Origin: Sporosarcina thermotolerans
Lineage (GTDB): Bacteria; Bacillota; Bacilli; Bacillales_A; Planococcaceae
Reading direction: 5' to 3'
DNA length: 64,000 nt
NCBI RefSeq assembly: GCF_030067815.1
Contig: NZ_CP125968.1
Coordinates: forward strand, 3,154,001-3,218,000
This document shows positions 54,319-62,277 of this stretch, one piece after another. The notes under the pieces were generated by a model, which did not search any database, was not told the origin of the DNA, and saw nothing but the letters and a program-made list of their open reading frames with translations. The position numbers and the translations under genes are program-made. Each line of letters opens with the position of its first letter. Within the stretch, counting starts at the first letter, position 1.

Positions 54319-54925
54319 CTATCTTTCTGCACGTATGAGCGTGACCGCTTCCACTCTTTCAGCACCTGCTTCAAGTAAAGCGGTGGCTGCATGTTGGAGT
54401 GTCGTGCCGGTTGTGTATATATCGTCGACAAGTATATATGTAGTTTGTTGGATGACTGTACCTTCTTTGATTGAAAATAAATGGCGCATCGCAAGCCGTT
54501 CTTCCCTCGTCTTCTCCCCCATCACTTCGGTGTTCGTTTTTACGAGCAAGTCTTCGAAAGGGATGTTCGCCGCATGCAACAGCTCTTCGACATGTGAAAA
54601 AGTTCTTTCAATTTTTTTATCTAAATGCATTGGGATCGGCACAATAATTGCGTTTTTCCGTTTGAGTTCATTTCTTAACTCATTCGCAAAGACGCCAGAG
54701 AGTGCGACATCTTGGAGGAATTTGTATTGATGGAGATATTCGCGCATTGCTTCATTGTACGTATAAAGGGATTTGACGTGATGTAGAACATCCCCTCTCA
54801 CTAGTATCGACACGTTCGAAGCTATTTGAACAGATTTCGCATATTAATAAAGTCTTTTCGATGGCAAGGAGAGATTGCCAGCTTGGTGTACTCGCAAGTT
54901 TTTGTTCACAAAGGAGACAGTTCAT
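54319..54925 (-). CDS. comFC: ComFC phosphoribosyltransferase-like competence protein (frameshifted)
   Basis: About 202 residues. The N-terminal zinc ribbon MNCLLCEQKL...ICEICSNSFE is in one frame; after 54791-54796 (a G run, AGAGGGGATG) the PRTase-like part continues in another: DVLHHVKSLYTYNEAMREYL, PIPMH, and the PRPP motif ILVDDIYTTGTTL. Needed for DNA uptake. ATG 54925 overlaps the comFA stop as ATGA. As read, one base is extra; probably a sequencing indel. Confidence 0.88.
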
Positions 54926-56298
54926 TTTTGGGGACCTCCTTTATTCAACTTCATAATTTCGTTTTTCGCGTCATCCATCGCGTAGGTGATTCCGTTATGG
55001 AAGAACGTGAAATCGCCTGTCGGGAATTCTGCTGAACGTCCGACTCGACCACCGATCTGAATAAGGGCGCCTTTATCGAAGATTTGCTGTTCCGCTCCAA
55101 CTACTGCTACTTGGACGTTCGGGATTGTTATCCCCCGTTCAAGGATGGTAGTCGTCAATAGGCCAGGAAGTTCTTTATTCCGAAGTGCCTGTACGTGTTC
55201 CTTCCTGTCTGGATGCGATGCATGGACGGATTGGATATGTGGATTGAGTAGTTGGAATAAAGGCCTTGCTTCCTCCATTAAGCCGATATGATGGAAGAAT
55301 ATCAGGAATGGTTCATTTTTCGTGAACCTTTGCTTAGTCCATTGTACCAGTTTTTTTGGAAGTTTTCCTTTACGTATTTGTTTTTCATAGTTCCAAAGGG
55401 ATTCATACGTCGGAACGGGTAATGGATGGCCATGATAGCGACGATTAATAGTAGAGATGGAACCCGATCGTTTCATGTTGGAAATGAGCTTATCTGAGGG
55501 GGTTGCCGTAACGTAATGGGCAGGAGCACCGGGTTTCAATGCTTTTTGGACGGCTCTTTGCAGCGTTTCATCTGCCTTATATGGGAAGGCATCCGCTTCA
55601 TCGACGAAGATGGCATCAAAGGCATGTTGGAATCTGTATAGCTGATGAGTCGTGGCAAGCACAAGCTGGGACGCTTCCATCGTTGGTTTCGCGCCGCCGT
55701 ATAATGCTTCGATTTTCGAATGCGGAAACGCTGTGCGCAGACGTGGTTCGAGTTCGAGAATGACATCAACTCTTGGAGCCGCGATGCAGACACGCTTTCC
55801 TTCGGATAAAAGCTTATGGATTGGCGGGAATAAAATTTCCGTTTTCCCGCTCCGCAAACTGCGTAAATGAGATGGGAAATTTGCTGTTCCTGGCTTCTGA
55901 TAAGATCCTCAGATGCCTTTTGCTGATGCGGCGTAAGTTTCCCTTGCCAAGCCAAAGTGTGGTTTGTCGGGTATTCAGGTTTATCACCGCTCCAGACGAC
56001 CAATTCCGTGCATGAGGAAACTCGCCCCATTTTGAGGCAGTGCCTGCAATATGTACAAGGTCCTTCGCATTTGGCACAGTTAAATGTTGTGAAAAGGGCC
56101 GGATTATTATTTTCGCATCGGTTGCAGATGCTGTTTTTGATTCATGAATGAAGGTTTTGTTTGGATGCCTTCGATAATCTGAATATGACCCATTTCGATC
56201 TGTGCGGTTATTTCTTCAGGTGGAAAAGGGGTGTGCATGCGCAACCAAATACGACCATGCAGGAAATCCCTGATTGCCGAATTGAAAGGCTTTGTCAT
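54922..56298 (-). CDS. comFA: ComFA DNA helicase for transformation (two frameshifts)
   Basis: ATP-driven translocase for incoming single-stranded DNA. N-terminal frame MTKPFNSAIRDFLHGRIWL to 56134-56138; then a four-cysteine zinc domain (ICNRCE, CAKCEGPCTYCRHC) and VWSGDKPEYPTNHTLAWQG; then from 55842-55845 the helicase core GAGKTEILFPPI (Walker A), VDEADAFP (DEAD), TATPS (motif III) and IGGRVGRS (motif VI). Both breaks are in A runs. About 458 residues when joined, normal for ComFA. ComFB is absent between comFA and comFC. Confidence 0.9.
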
Positions 56299-56339
56299 GT
56301 GTACACCCCTTTTCTTATTATTATTGATGTATGATTGCG

Positions 56340-56459
56340 TTTATGCGTAATTGAGTCCTTTTATGCGTTTCTGGCCCGATTTATGCGGTTTTTCAACGCT
56401 TTATGCGTATTTACGGCATTTTATGCTTACTTTCAGCAATTTATGCGTTTATTCACATT
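56340..56459. repeat. 20-bp tandem array, family B, six units
   Basis: TTATGCG-type cores at exactly 56341, 56361, 56381, 56401, 56421 and 56441. It fills the gap between comFA and the degV stop and runs up to that stop codon. Same unit and orientation as at 53758 and 58451. Confidence 0.92.
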
Positions 56460-57302
56460 AAGCCTTCCGTTTCACCCATCCGAGTCCCATTGATCCTTCG
56501 CCTAAATGTGTGCCGATCACGGGGCCGAAATGGCTAATTGTGAATTCGACGTCAGGTAAGAGTTCTGACAGTTCTTCTTTCCAAGCTTCTGCCTCTTCCG
56601 GACGGTTTGCATGGATGATTGCCGCTTCAAGGGGCATTTTCCCCGCGTCTTCCGCAAGCATGTCCGCGATTCGTTTCATTGCTTTTTTACGTGTTCGGAT
56701 CTTTTCGAATGGCACAATCACTTTGTCGTGGAAATGAAGGATCGGTTTAACTTGGAGCAGTCCCCCAATCAATGCTTGCGCACCGGATAACCTTCCGCCA
56801 CGTTGTAAATGCGCGAGATCGTCCACCATGAAATAAGCACGCATCGTCTTTTTCATTTCATTAAGCTCCGCCATAATTTCATCTGGCGTAGCGCCTTCCT
56901 TAGCCATTTTGGCGGCTCTGATTACATAGAATCCTTGAAGATAACATGACAATTCGGAGTCGAATGCGCGCACATCCACGCCCTCTGTCATTTCTCCAGC
57001 CTGTACTGCTCCTGCGAAAGTTCCGCTAATTCCGCTTGATAGATGGATTGAAATGATTGTCTCATGGTCCTTTTTCAATGAGTGAACAACTGTGCGAATT
57101 TCCCGACAGGTGGCTGGGAAGTTTTTGGAAGCGGTCCGTCACCACGTACCTTATCGTAGAATTCCGCCGACTTTAGGTCGACTTCCTCTTCATATGCTTG
57201 TCCATCGATTGTCACCGTCAAAGGGATGACGTTGATATCCAATTCTTTTACTATGTTAGAAGGCAAATATGCCGTACTATCCGTAACTATTGCTGTGTTC
57301 AC
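56458..57302 (-). CDS. DegV family fatty-acid-binding protein (frameshifted)
   Basis: FakB-like lipid carrier: binds a fatty acid for phosphorylation by FakA. About 282 residues. N-terminal frame TAIVTDSTAYLPSNIVKELD, KTSQPPVGKF (ligand-contact TSQP motif); C-terminal frame IISIHLSSGISGTFAGA, VDDLAHLQRGGRLSG, FGPVIGTHLGEGSMGLGW. The break at 57075-57080 lacks one T (CATTGAAAAAG). GTG start at 57302 behind GGGAGTG. It lies upstream of comFA as yviA does in B. subtilis. Confidence 0.88.
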
Positions 57303-57351
57303 TTGTATCACTCCCGAATAACATTCTACTCGAAACAAGCAGAAAGAACAA

Positions 57352-57474
57352 AAGCTGAGGGCGCTTGCCCAACTGCGACAGGCATAAGGCGAAGATGCGT
57401 AGTGGCGTTTTTTGCCACAGAGCAGCTTTGACTTATGACCCGAGCAGTTAGCGCCCGAAGCTGGATGGGACAAA
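57352..57474. repeat. long imperfect hairpin element (structured RNA or REP-type repeat)
   Basis: Arms pair along the whole 120 nt: AGCT-GA-GGGCGCT with AGCGCCC-GA-AGCT; AACTGC with GCAGTT; CATAAG with CTTATG; apex GTGGC-TTTTTT loop-GCCAC. Lies in the 310-nt gap between degV and the divergent enoyl-CoA hydratase. I recall similar elements in Bacillales intergenic DNA, but their nature is not settled. Confidence 0.6.
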
Positions 57475-57612
57475 AGCTTAGAGCGGCTCGAAGAATGTCG
57501 AATTTACCTCCAGCTAATACTACGAGTATACTAATTTTTTAGTTACTTTCATAGCGACATCTACTAATAAATGATATGTTTGTAGTAAGTTTTTACAAAT
57601 GGGGGTTTTAAA

Positions 57613-58387
57613 ATGGATACGCTTTTATATGAACAAGAGGGGCATATTGCGCGTGTGACGCTTCATAGACCGGATGCGATGAATGCATTTAATTACGATA
57701 TGCTGTCTGAACTTGGAATGGTTGTCGAGTCAATTCGCATTAATCCTGATATCCGTGTCGTTATTTTTACGGGGCGGAGTTCGTGCGTTCAGTGTGGGGG
57801 CTGATTTGAAGGAACGGAAGCTGTTGACCGATGAGCAGGTGAAGCGCAATATTTACAAAATTGGTGAAGTGTTTACGATGATTGAAAACTTACCTCAGCC
57901 AACGATTGCGGTATTGAACGGATATGCATTCGGTGGGGGCATGGAGCTTGCCCTATCTTGCGATTTCAGGTTTGCGGTCGATACGGCAGTCATGGGATTG
58001 ACGGAAACGGGACTTGCAATTATTCCGGGAGCTGGCGGAACGCAGCGCTTGCCAAGATTGATTGGCGAAGCAAAAGCGCTTGAGCTCATTTTGACGGCAA
58101 GAAGGTTGGATTCGAAATCGGCATTGCAATATGGTATTTTGACTTATGTTGCTTCTGCTGCGGACATGATAGAGTTGTTGGACCGATTCACAGGTGAATT
58201 GCTTGGCAATGGACCAATTGCGTTACAGCAGGCGAAATTTGCTATCAAGCATGGGATGAATGCGGATTTACAGACTGGACTTGCGATTGAGCGCAAGGCG
58301 TATGAGATTACGATTCCGACGGAGGATCGACTTGAGGCGCTTGCTGCGTTTGCGGAGAAGCGGAATCCGGAGTTTAAAGGGAAGTAA
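57613..58387 (+). CDS. enoyl-CoA hydratase/isomerase family protein (frameshifted)
   Basis: Crotonase fold, about 257 residues. N-terminal frame MDTLLYEQEGHIARVTLHRPDAMNAFN; after 57771-57775 (G run, ACGGGGCGG, one G too many) the second frame gives RAFSVGADLKERK (oxyanion hole 1), NGYAFGGGMELALSCDFR (oxyanion hole 2, GGG) and the catalytic Glu region GLTETGLAIIPGAGGTQRLPRL. Typical of short-chain enoyl-CoA hydration. Single gene with its own terminator, divergent from degV. Ribosome site TGGGGG. Confidence 0.88.
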
Positions 58388-58400
58388 TTTTAGATAGATA

Positions 58401-58441
58401 ACGGGTAGGTATAGGGATTTTCCTATTCCTACCCGTTTTTG
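58401..58441 (+). terminator. terminator of the enoyl-CoA hydratase gene
   Basis: ACGGGTAGGTATAGG-GATTTT-CCTATTCCTACCCGT and TTTTT; 13 nt after the stop. Confidence 0.92.
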
Positions 58442-58450
58442 TATTGCGGA

Positions 58451-58550
58451 TTTATGCGTGTTTGGGAGATGTTATGGACTTTTGAATACATTTATGCGTT
58501 TTTGTAAGGATTTATGCGCTTTTGCAAGGATTTATGCGTTTATTGATTGA
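58451..58550. repeat. 20-bp tandem array, family B, five units
   Basis: TTTATGCG-type cores at exactly 58451, 58471, 58491, 58511 and 58531; units at 58491-58530 are nearly identical. Lies between the 3' ends of the enoyl-CoA hydratase and tetR genes. Confidence 0.92.
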
Positions 58551-58568
58551 TTTCCATTAAGAAATTAC

Positions 58569-59216
58569 TCAATTCTCTGCTGTTAGTCCTTTCATAAGGA
58601 ATGTGATCATTTGATTTATCTCTTCTACATCATTCCAGTTCGCGCCAATGACGTGTTTTGTGACGAAATAGCCCATGATTGTGGAAGCGGTGAGGCGGAT
58701 GACCGTCGTTGGAGGCATGTTGGTGATCTGCCCCTTTATTTGGTAATGCTCCACGATTTGAGTGAAGCGTCCGAGGACTTTTTTTCCGACGTGTTCGATG
58801 AATTGCTCCCTTAATTCGTAATGGAACGGAATTTCCTGGAGGAAGATCTGGACGACTTTCAGGTTTTTCTCAAGGAATTCCTGCCTGTTTTTTATCATGG
58901 CACGTAGGAAATCTTCGAAGTGCTCGAATTCCTTATCTAACACTTTGTTCAAGTCTTTGATGATGAATGGTGCCAGCATTTTGACCATCATTGGGGTGAC
59001 GATGGAAAGTAACAGTTCTTTTTTCGTTTTGTAATGGCGGAAAATGGTGCCTTCAGCGACACCCGCTTTTTTGGCGATTTCATTTGTCGATGTAGCAGCG
59101 AAGCCTTTTTCCGCGAACATTTCGGTAGCTGCAACGAGGATTTGCTTTTGTTTTTCTGTTAGGCTTTCGTCTTCCTGCAGCATTTCTTCAAGTAGATGTT
59201 TATTTTGTTCAGTCAT
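58569..59216 (-). CDS. TetR family transcriptional repressor
   Basis: 215 residues. N-terminal HTH: QILVAATEMFAEKGFAATST, NEIAKKAGVAEGTIFRHYKTK (TetR motif), then an all-helical ligand domain. Third gene of an operon with an ABC-2 exporter; the likely operators are the two palindromes upstream of the ATPase gene (60999-61064), so it would repress its own operon. Ribosome site AAGGAGTCC. Confidence 0.9.
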   Translation of the reverse strand: MTEQNKHLLEEMLQEDESLTEKQKQILVAATEMFAEKGFAATSTNEIAKKAGVAEGTIFRHYKTKKELLLSIVTPMMVKMLAPFIIKDLNKVLDKEFEHFEDFLRAMIKNRQEFLEKNLKVVQIFLQEIPFHYELREQFIEHVGKKVLGRFTQIVEHYQIKGQITNMPPTTVIRLTASTIMGYFVTKHVIGANWNDVEEINQMITFLMKGLTAEN

Positions 59217-59226
59217 GATGGACTCC

Positions 59227-60251
59227 TTATATTTTACGATATTTTCGTAGGACCATAATATTTACGGCGATGAACAATAGACAGAATCCTAATAGAGCAA
59301 GCAAATTCGGATAGATGTCGCCCCACCCATATCCCCTTACCATGACGTCGCGGAGTGCTTCAGCGGCGTAATAAAGAGGGGTCAGAATACCGATCCAGCT
59401 TAGCCATTCGGCAATCGTCTCTAAGTTGAATAGGCCCGAGAAAAAGACTTGCGGGACGACAACAATCGGGATGAATTGCATCATTTGCAGTTCATTATGT
59501 GCGAATGAAGAAGTAGGATGCCAAGCGTGAGTGCTGTCAATGCAAGCATCAGGATGATCAGCAGCACATAAAAAAATGCCCCCTCCATCACCATGTCTAA
59601 TACGTAAATTGCATATGCTGTTATGATTGTTGACTGGATCATCGTGAAAAGTCCAAAGCCGATAACGTATCCAGCGACGATTTCCCATTTCTTGAGCGGA
59701 CTTGCGAGCAGCCTTTCAAGTGTGCCAGTTGTGCGTTCACGTAGGAATGAAACGCCTGCGATTAGGAAAACGAAAAAGAATACGAAAAATCCAAGGAGAA
59801 CCGGACCGAAATAATCGAACTGCCCCATGTCGCTTGAGCCATGCAAATAGTGGATATTCAAATTGCTTTCTTCTACGTGCGAAGGTATCGGCAAAGCGTT
59901 TTGAAGCCATCTCATCGTAGCTCCTGTGACACTCGGGTCACTTCCTTCAAGGACGATGGTCGGTGACATTCCCTCGATTTTCAAGTAACCGTCCAACTCC
60001 TGAGCGGCAAGTTTTTCTTTCGCTTCATTCTCATTGCTGAAAGTTTTCACTTCCGCACCACTTGTATCGATTTGATCCACAAGTATCTCCGGGACATCGA
60101 CCAATCCAATCTTAGGGATGTAATCGGAACCATTGAAGACAAAATACAGCATTGTCAAAACCAATATAGGTGCAAAGATAAGCAGCCCGATTGTCCGTTT
60201 ATCTCTGACAAGTTGACGAAGAATCCTTTTTACCAGTGCCATCACTCTCAT
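59227..60251 (-). CDS. ABC-2 type exporter permease (frameshifted)
   Basis: About 341 residues. N-terminal TM, an extracytoplasmic domain of about 150 residues (IPKIGLVDVPEILVDQID...), then five TM with the ABC-2 motifs RERTTGTLERLLASPLKKWEI and FAHNELQMMQFIPIVVVPQVFFSGLF. The frame breaks at 59505-59512, where one base is missing after CTACTT. Start ATG 60251 overlaps the ATPase stop as ATGA. Yhg/DrrB-like drug or lipid exporter; substrate unknown. Probably a sequencing indel. Confidence 0.87.
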
Positions 60252-60979
60252 CGTTCAACACCTCCGAAAACAAGGAATGCCTCTTCGATTGTTGCTGTAT
60301 TTGTCTGCTTTTTCAGCTCTTCAGGCGTGCCGACCGCGATTAATTTCCCGTCACGCATTAACCCAAGGCGATCGCATTTATCGGCCTCATCCATTACATG
60401 CGTTGTGACGATAAGTGTTTTGCCTTGTGCTTTCAAATCAGTGAATGCTTTCCAAATGCTTTTTCGTAGGACAGGGTCGATGCCAACAGTCGGCTCGTCA
60501 AGGATCAACAATTCAGGTTCATGAAGTAGCGCAATGGCAAGCGATAATCTTCTTTTCATCCCTCCGGAATAATTGGACACTAATTTTGTGACGTCTCCGG
60601 AAAGCTTGACGAGTTCCATCACTTCCTTGATACGCTGCGATTGTTTCTGTCCTTTTAATCCGTATAGTTCGGAGAAGAATTGAAGATTTTCTTTTGCCGA
60701 TAAGTCTTCGTAAAGGGCGTCCGATTGGGCCATATAACCAATCCGTTTGATCAGTTGCAAGGAAGGCATTTTTTCCTGGAATAAATAATTCTCACCCTTG
60801 GTCGGTTCGTCAAGGCCAGCCAATTCCTTCACCAATGTTGTCTTTCCCGCTCCAGATGGACCTAATAAGCCGAAAATTTCCCCTTCATTGATCTCCAGAC
60901 TAATGTCTTGTAAGACGACATGCTTGCCAAAACTTTTGGAGACATTTCGAATCGAGACGCAAGCTTGCTTTTCATTCAT
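60248..60979 (-). CDS. ABC transporter ATPase (DrrA/NatA type)
   Basis: 243 residues: Walker A GPSGAGKTT, Q-loop YMAQSDALYEDLSAKENL, signature YSGGMKRRL, Walker B LLILDEPTVGIDP, H-loop TTHVMDE. Pairs with the ABC-2 permease that it overlaps by 4 nt. The exporter-ATPase-TetR set is typical of inducible drug or lipid efflux. Ribosome site AGGTGACT. Confidence 0.93.
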   Translation of the reverse strand: MNEKQACVSIRNVSKSFGKHVVLQDISLEINEGEIFGLLGPSGAGKTTLVKELAGLDEPTKGENYLFQEKMPSLQLIKRIGYMAQSDALYEDLSAKENLQFFSELYGLKGQKQSQRIKEVMELVKLSGDVTKLVSNYSGGMKRRLSLAIALLHEPELLILDEPTVGIDPVLRKSIWKAFTDLKAQGKTLIVTTHVMDEADKCDRLGLMRDGKLIAVGTPEELKKQTNTATIEEAFLVFGGVER

Positions 60980-60998
60980 GGAAAGTCACCTCTTTCTA

Positions 60999-61064
60999 CA
61001 GTGAGTGATTACTCACTTTAGATTAATAGATAATAAGAAGATTGTAAAGTGAGTAATCACTCAT
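60999..61064 (-). promoter_or_regulatory. paired palindromic operators and promoter of the TetR-exporter operon
   Basis: Site 1 TGAGTGATTACTCA (61002-61015) and site 2 TGAGTAATCACTCA (61050-61063) are exact reverse complements of each other, both within AGTGAGT...ACTCA contexts. A minus-strand TTTACA lies beside site 2, with an AT-rich -10 region (TATTAA) between the two sites, so both flank the core promoter. Expected targets of the TetR protein of this operon. Confidence 0.85.
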
Positions 61065-61137
61065 TTCCGTTAATTAAATGTGGTCAAGTTACCCTGCGCA
61101 AGTTTCACCTTCCTAAAATATAGAAGATAATATGGAA

Positions 61138-61170
61138 CAACAAAAATCCTCCCGATTTCAGGAGGATTTT
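61138..61170 (-). terminator. terminator of the SF0329-like gene
   Basis: AAATCCTCC / GGAGGATTT with TTTT on both sides, directly after the gene; could act in both directions. Confidence 0.88.
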
Positions 61171-61182
61171 TGTCTATTCATA

Positions 61183-61719
61183 TCAACCTTCTATTTCATC
61201 GCGAAGTTTATAAAAACTACGGACAATCTCTTTTTCATCTGTTACATTAATATCCTTCCGCCTTCGCTTCCCAAGTCTCCGATCGAATAAGGCAATTGCC
61301 CGAATGAAAGGATGCTCATGGGTAAGCGCTTTGTCAAAGGGCATGTGGATGTAATCAAACAGTAGCCCGATGATTTCACCTGCCGGATATAAGCCACTCT
61401 CTCTAACTTCAGTTTCAGCATCATCATACGCTGCGTGAAGCTGTTTAAGTTCATTTGATTCCCACATCTTCCGCCAATCGGAATCCCATTTCAACGGGTC
61501 GATCGCCCTTTCTACAGTTAGTTCCTGACCCCGGGATGTGGCTGCGAGGTTATAGGGTATATCGGAAGCGCGAAAAATTTCATCTCCGTCAAATGTTATG
61601 CGAAAAGTGCCTGTTTGGTCATGGCTTTTCCGATGGATAATCCAATGGTATTGGACTCTCCCCTGAAGCGGTTCACATAGAAATCCTTCCGCCAATTGCT
61701 TTAACTTCGACCATCTCAT
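61183..61719 (-). CDS. conserved hypothetical protein, SF0329-like family
   Basis: 178 residues: MRWSKLKQLAEGFLCEPLQG, RVQYHWIIHRKSHDQTGTF, FDRRLGKRRRKDI. The N-terminal MRWSKLK...L and RV-x-Y motifs recall the SF0329 family, whose function is unknown. Start overlaps the GNAT stop by 4 nt (ATGA). No catalytic motif visible. Confidence 0.7.
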   Translation of the reverse strand: MRWSKLKQLAEGFLCEPLQGRVQYHWIIHRKSHDQTGTFRITFDGDEIFRASDIPYNLAATSRGQELTVERAIDPLKWDSDWRKMWESNELKQLHAAYDDAETEVRESGLYPAGEIIGLLFDYIHMPFDKALTHEHPFIRAIALFDRRLGKRRRKDINVTDEKEIVRSFYKLRDEIEG

Positions 61720-62261
61720 TTCGCTTTATGCTCTTCCCACTCTTCTCGCAACACGCCCATACGGATGGAGTCGTAGTAGACACCGTTCCAGAAACGTACT
61801 TTGCGGATACGCGCTTCCATTGTCATGCCTAATTTTTCAGCTACTCGGATCATCCTCATGTTCCCGGACCAAGTCGTAAGACCGACGCGGACAAGCGGCA
61901 TTTCATTGAATAAATGATCGATCCACATTGTGAGGGCTTTCGTTCCAAAGCCGCCACTCCAATATTTCGGCTCGTATATGAGGATGCCCATTTCGAGCCA
62001 AAGGGACGGCTTGTGCTCCCAGTAATAGCTGAGCATGCCGATAAGTTCGCCGTCCACTTCGATACCCCAATAATCATCTTGTGCTATTAATTTGTCTTTA
62101 CGTTCTAAATAGACTTCATACGACATTGTCATATGCGGATAATAAGGAGCATCCCATTTCTTCCATTCTGGATTTTCCTCTTTGAAAGTAAGTTCCCACA
62201 TACGTCGCAAGTCATCTTCTTTAATAGGGCGAATGGTTACGCCTTCAAGTGTATACGTCAA
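61716..62261 (-). CDS. GNAT family N-acetyltransferase
   Basis: 181 residues of the RimJ/RimL-like type: TIRPIKEDDLRRMWEL, EVDGELIGMLSYYWEH, YWSGGFGTKAL (acetyl-CoA loop), NMRMIRVAEKLGMTMEARIR. TTG start at 62261, supported by GGAGGACACAG just upstream. Forms a coupled pair with the SF0329-like gene. Acceptor unknown. Confidence 0.85.
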   Translation of the reverse strand: MTYTLEGVTIRPIKEDDLRRMWELTFKEENPEWKKWDAPYYPHMTMSYEVYLERKDKLIAQDDYWGIEVDGELIGMLSYYWEHKPSLWLEMGILIYEPKYWSGGFGTKALTMWIDHLFNEMPLVRVGLTTWSGNMRMIRVAEKLGMTMEARIRKVRFWNGVYYDSIRMGVLREEWEEHKAK

Positions 62262-62277
62262 ACTGTGTCCTCCGAAA

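Noticed and set aside
54922..57302. comFA, comFC and degV as real pseudogenes
   Set aside because: Each needs only one- or two-base changes in homopolymers to give full family-length proteins with intact motifs, and the same kind of error occurs throughout the window.
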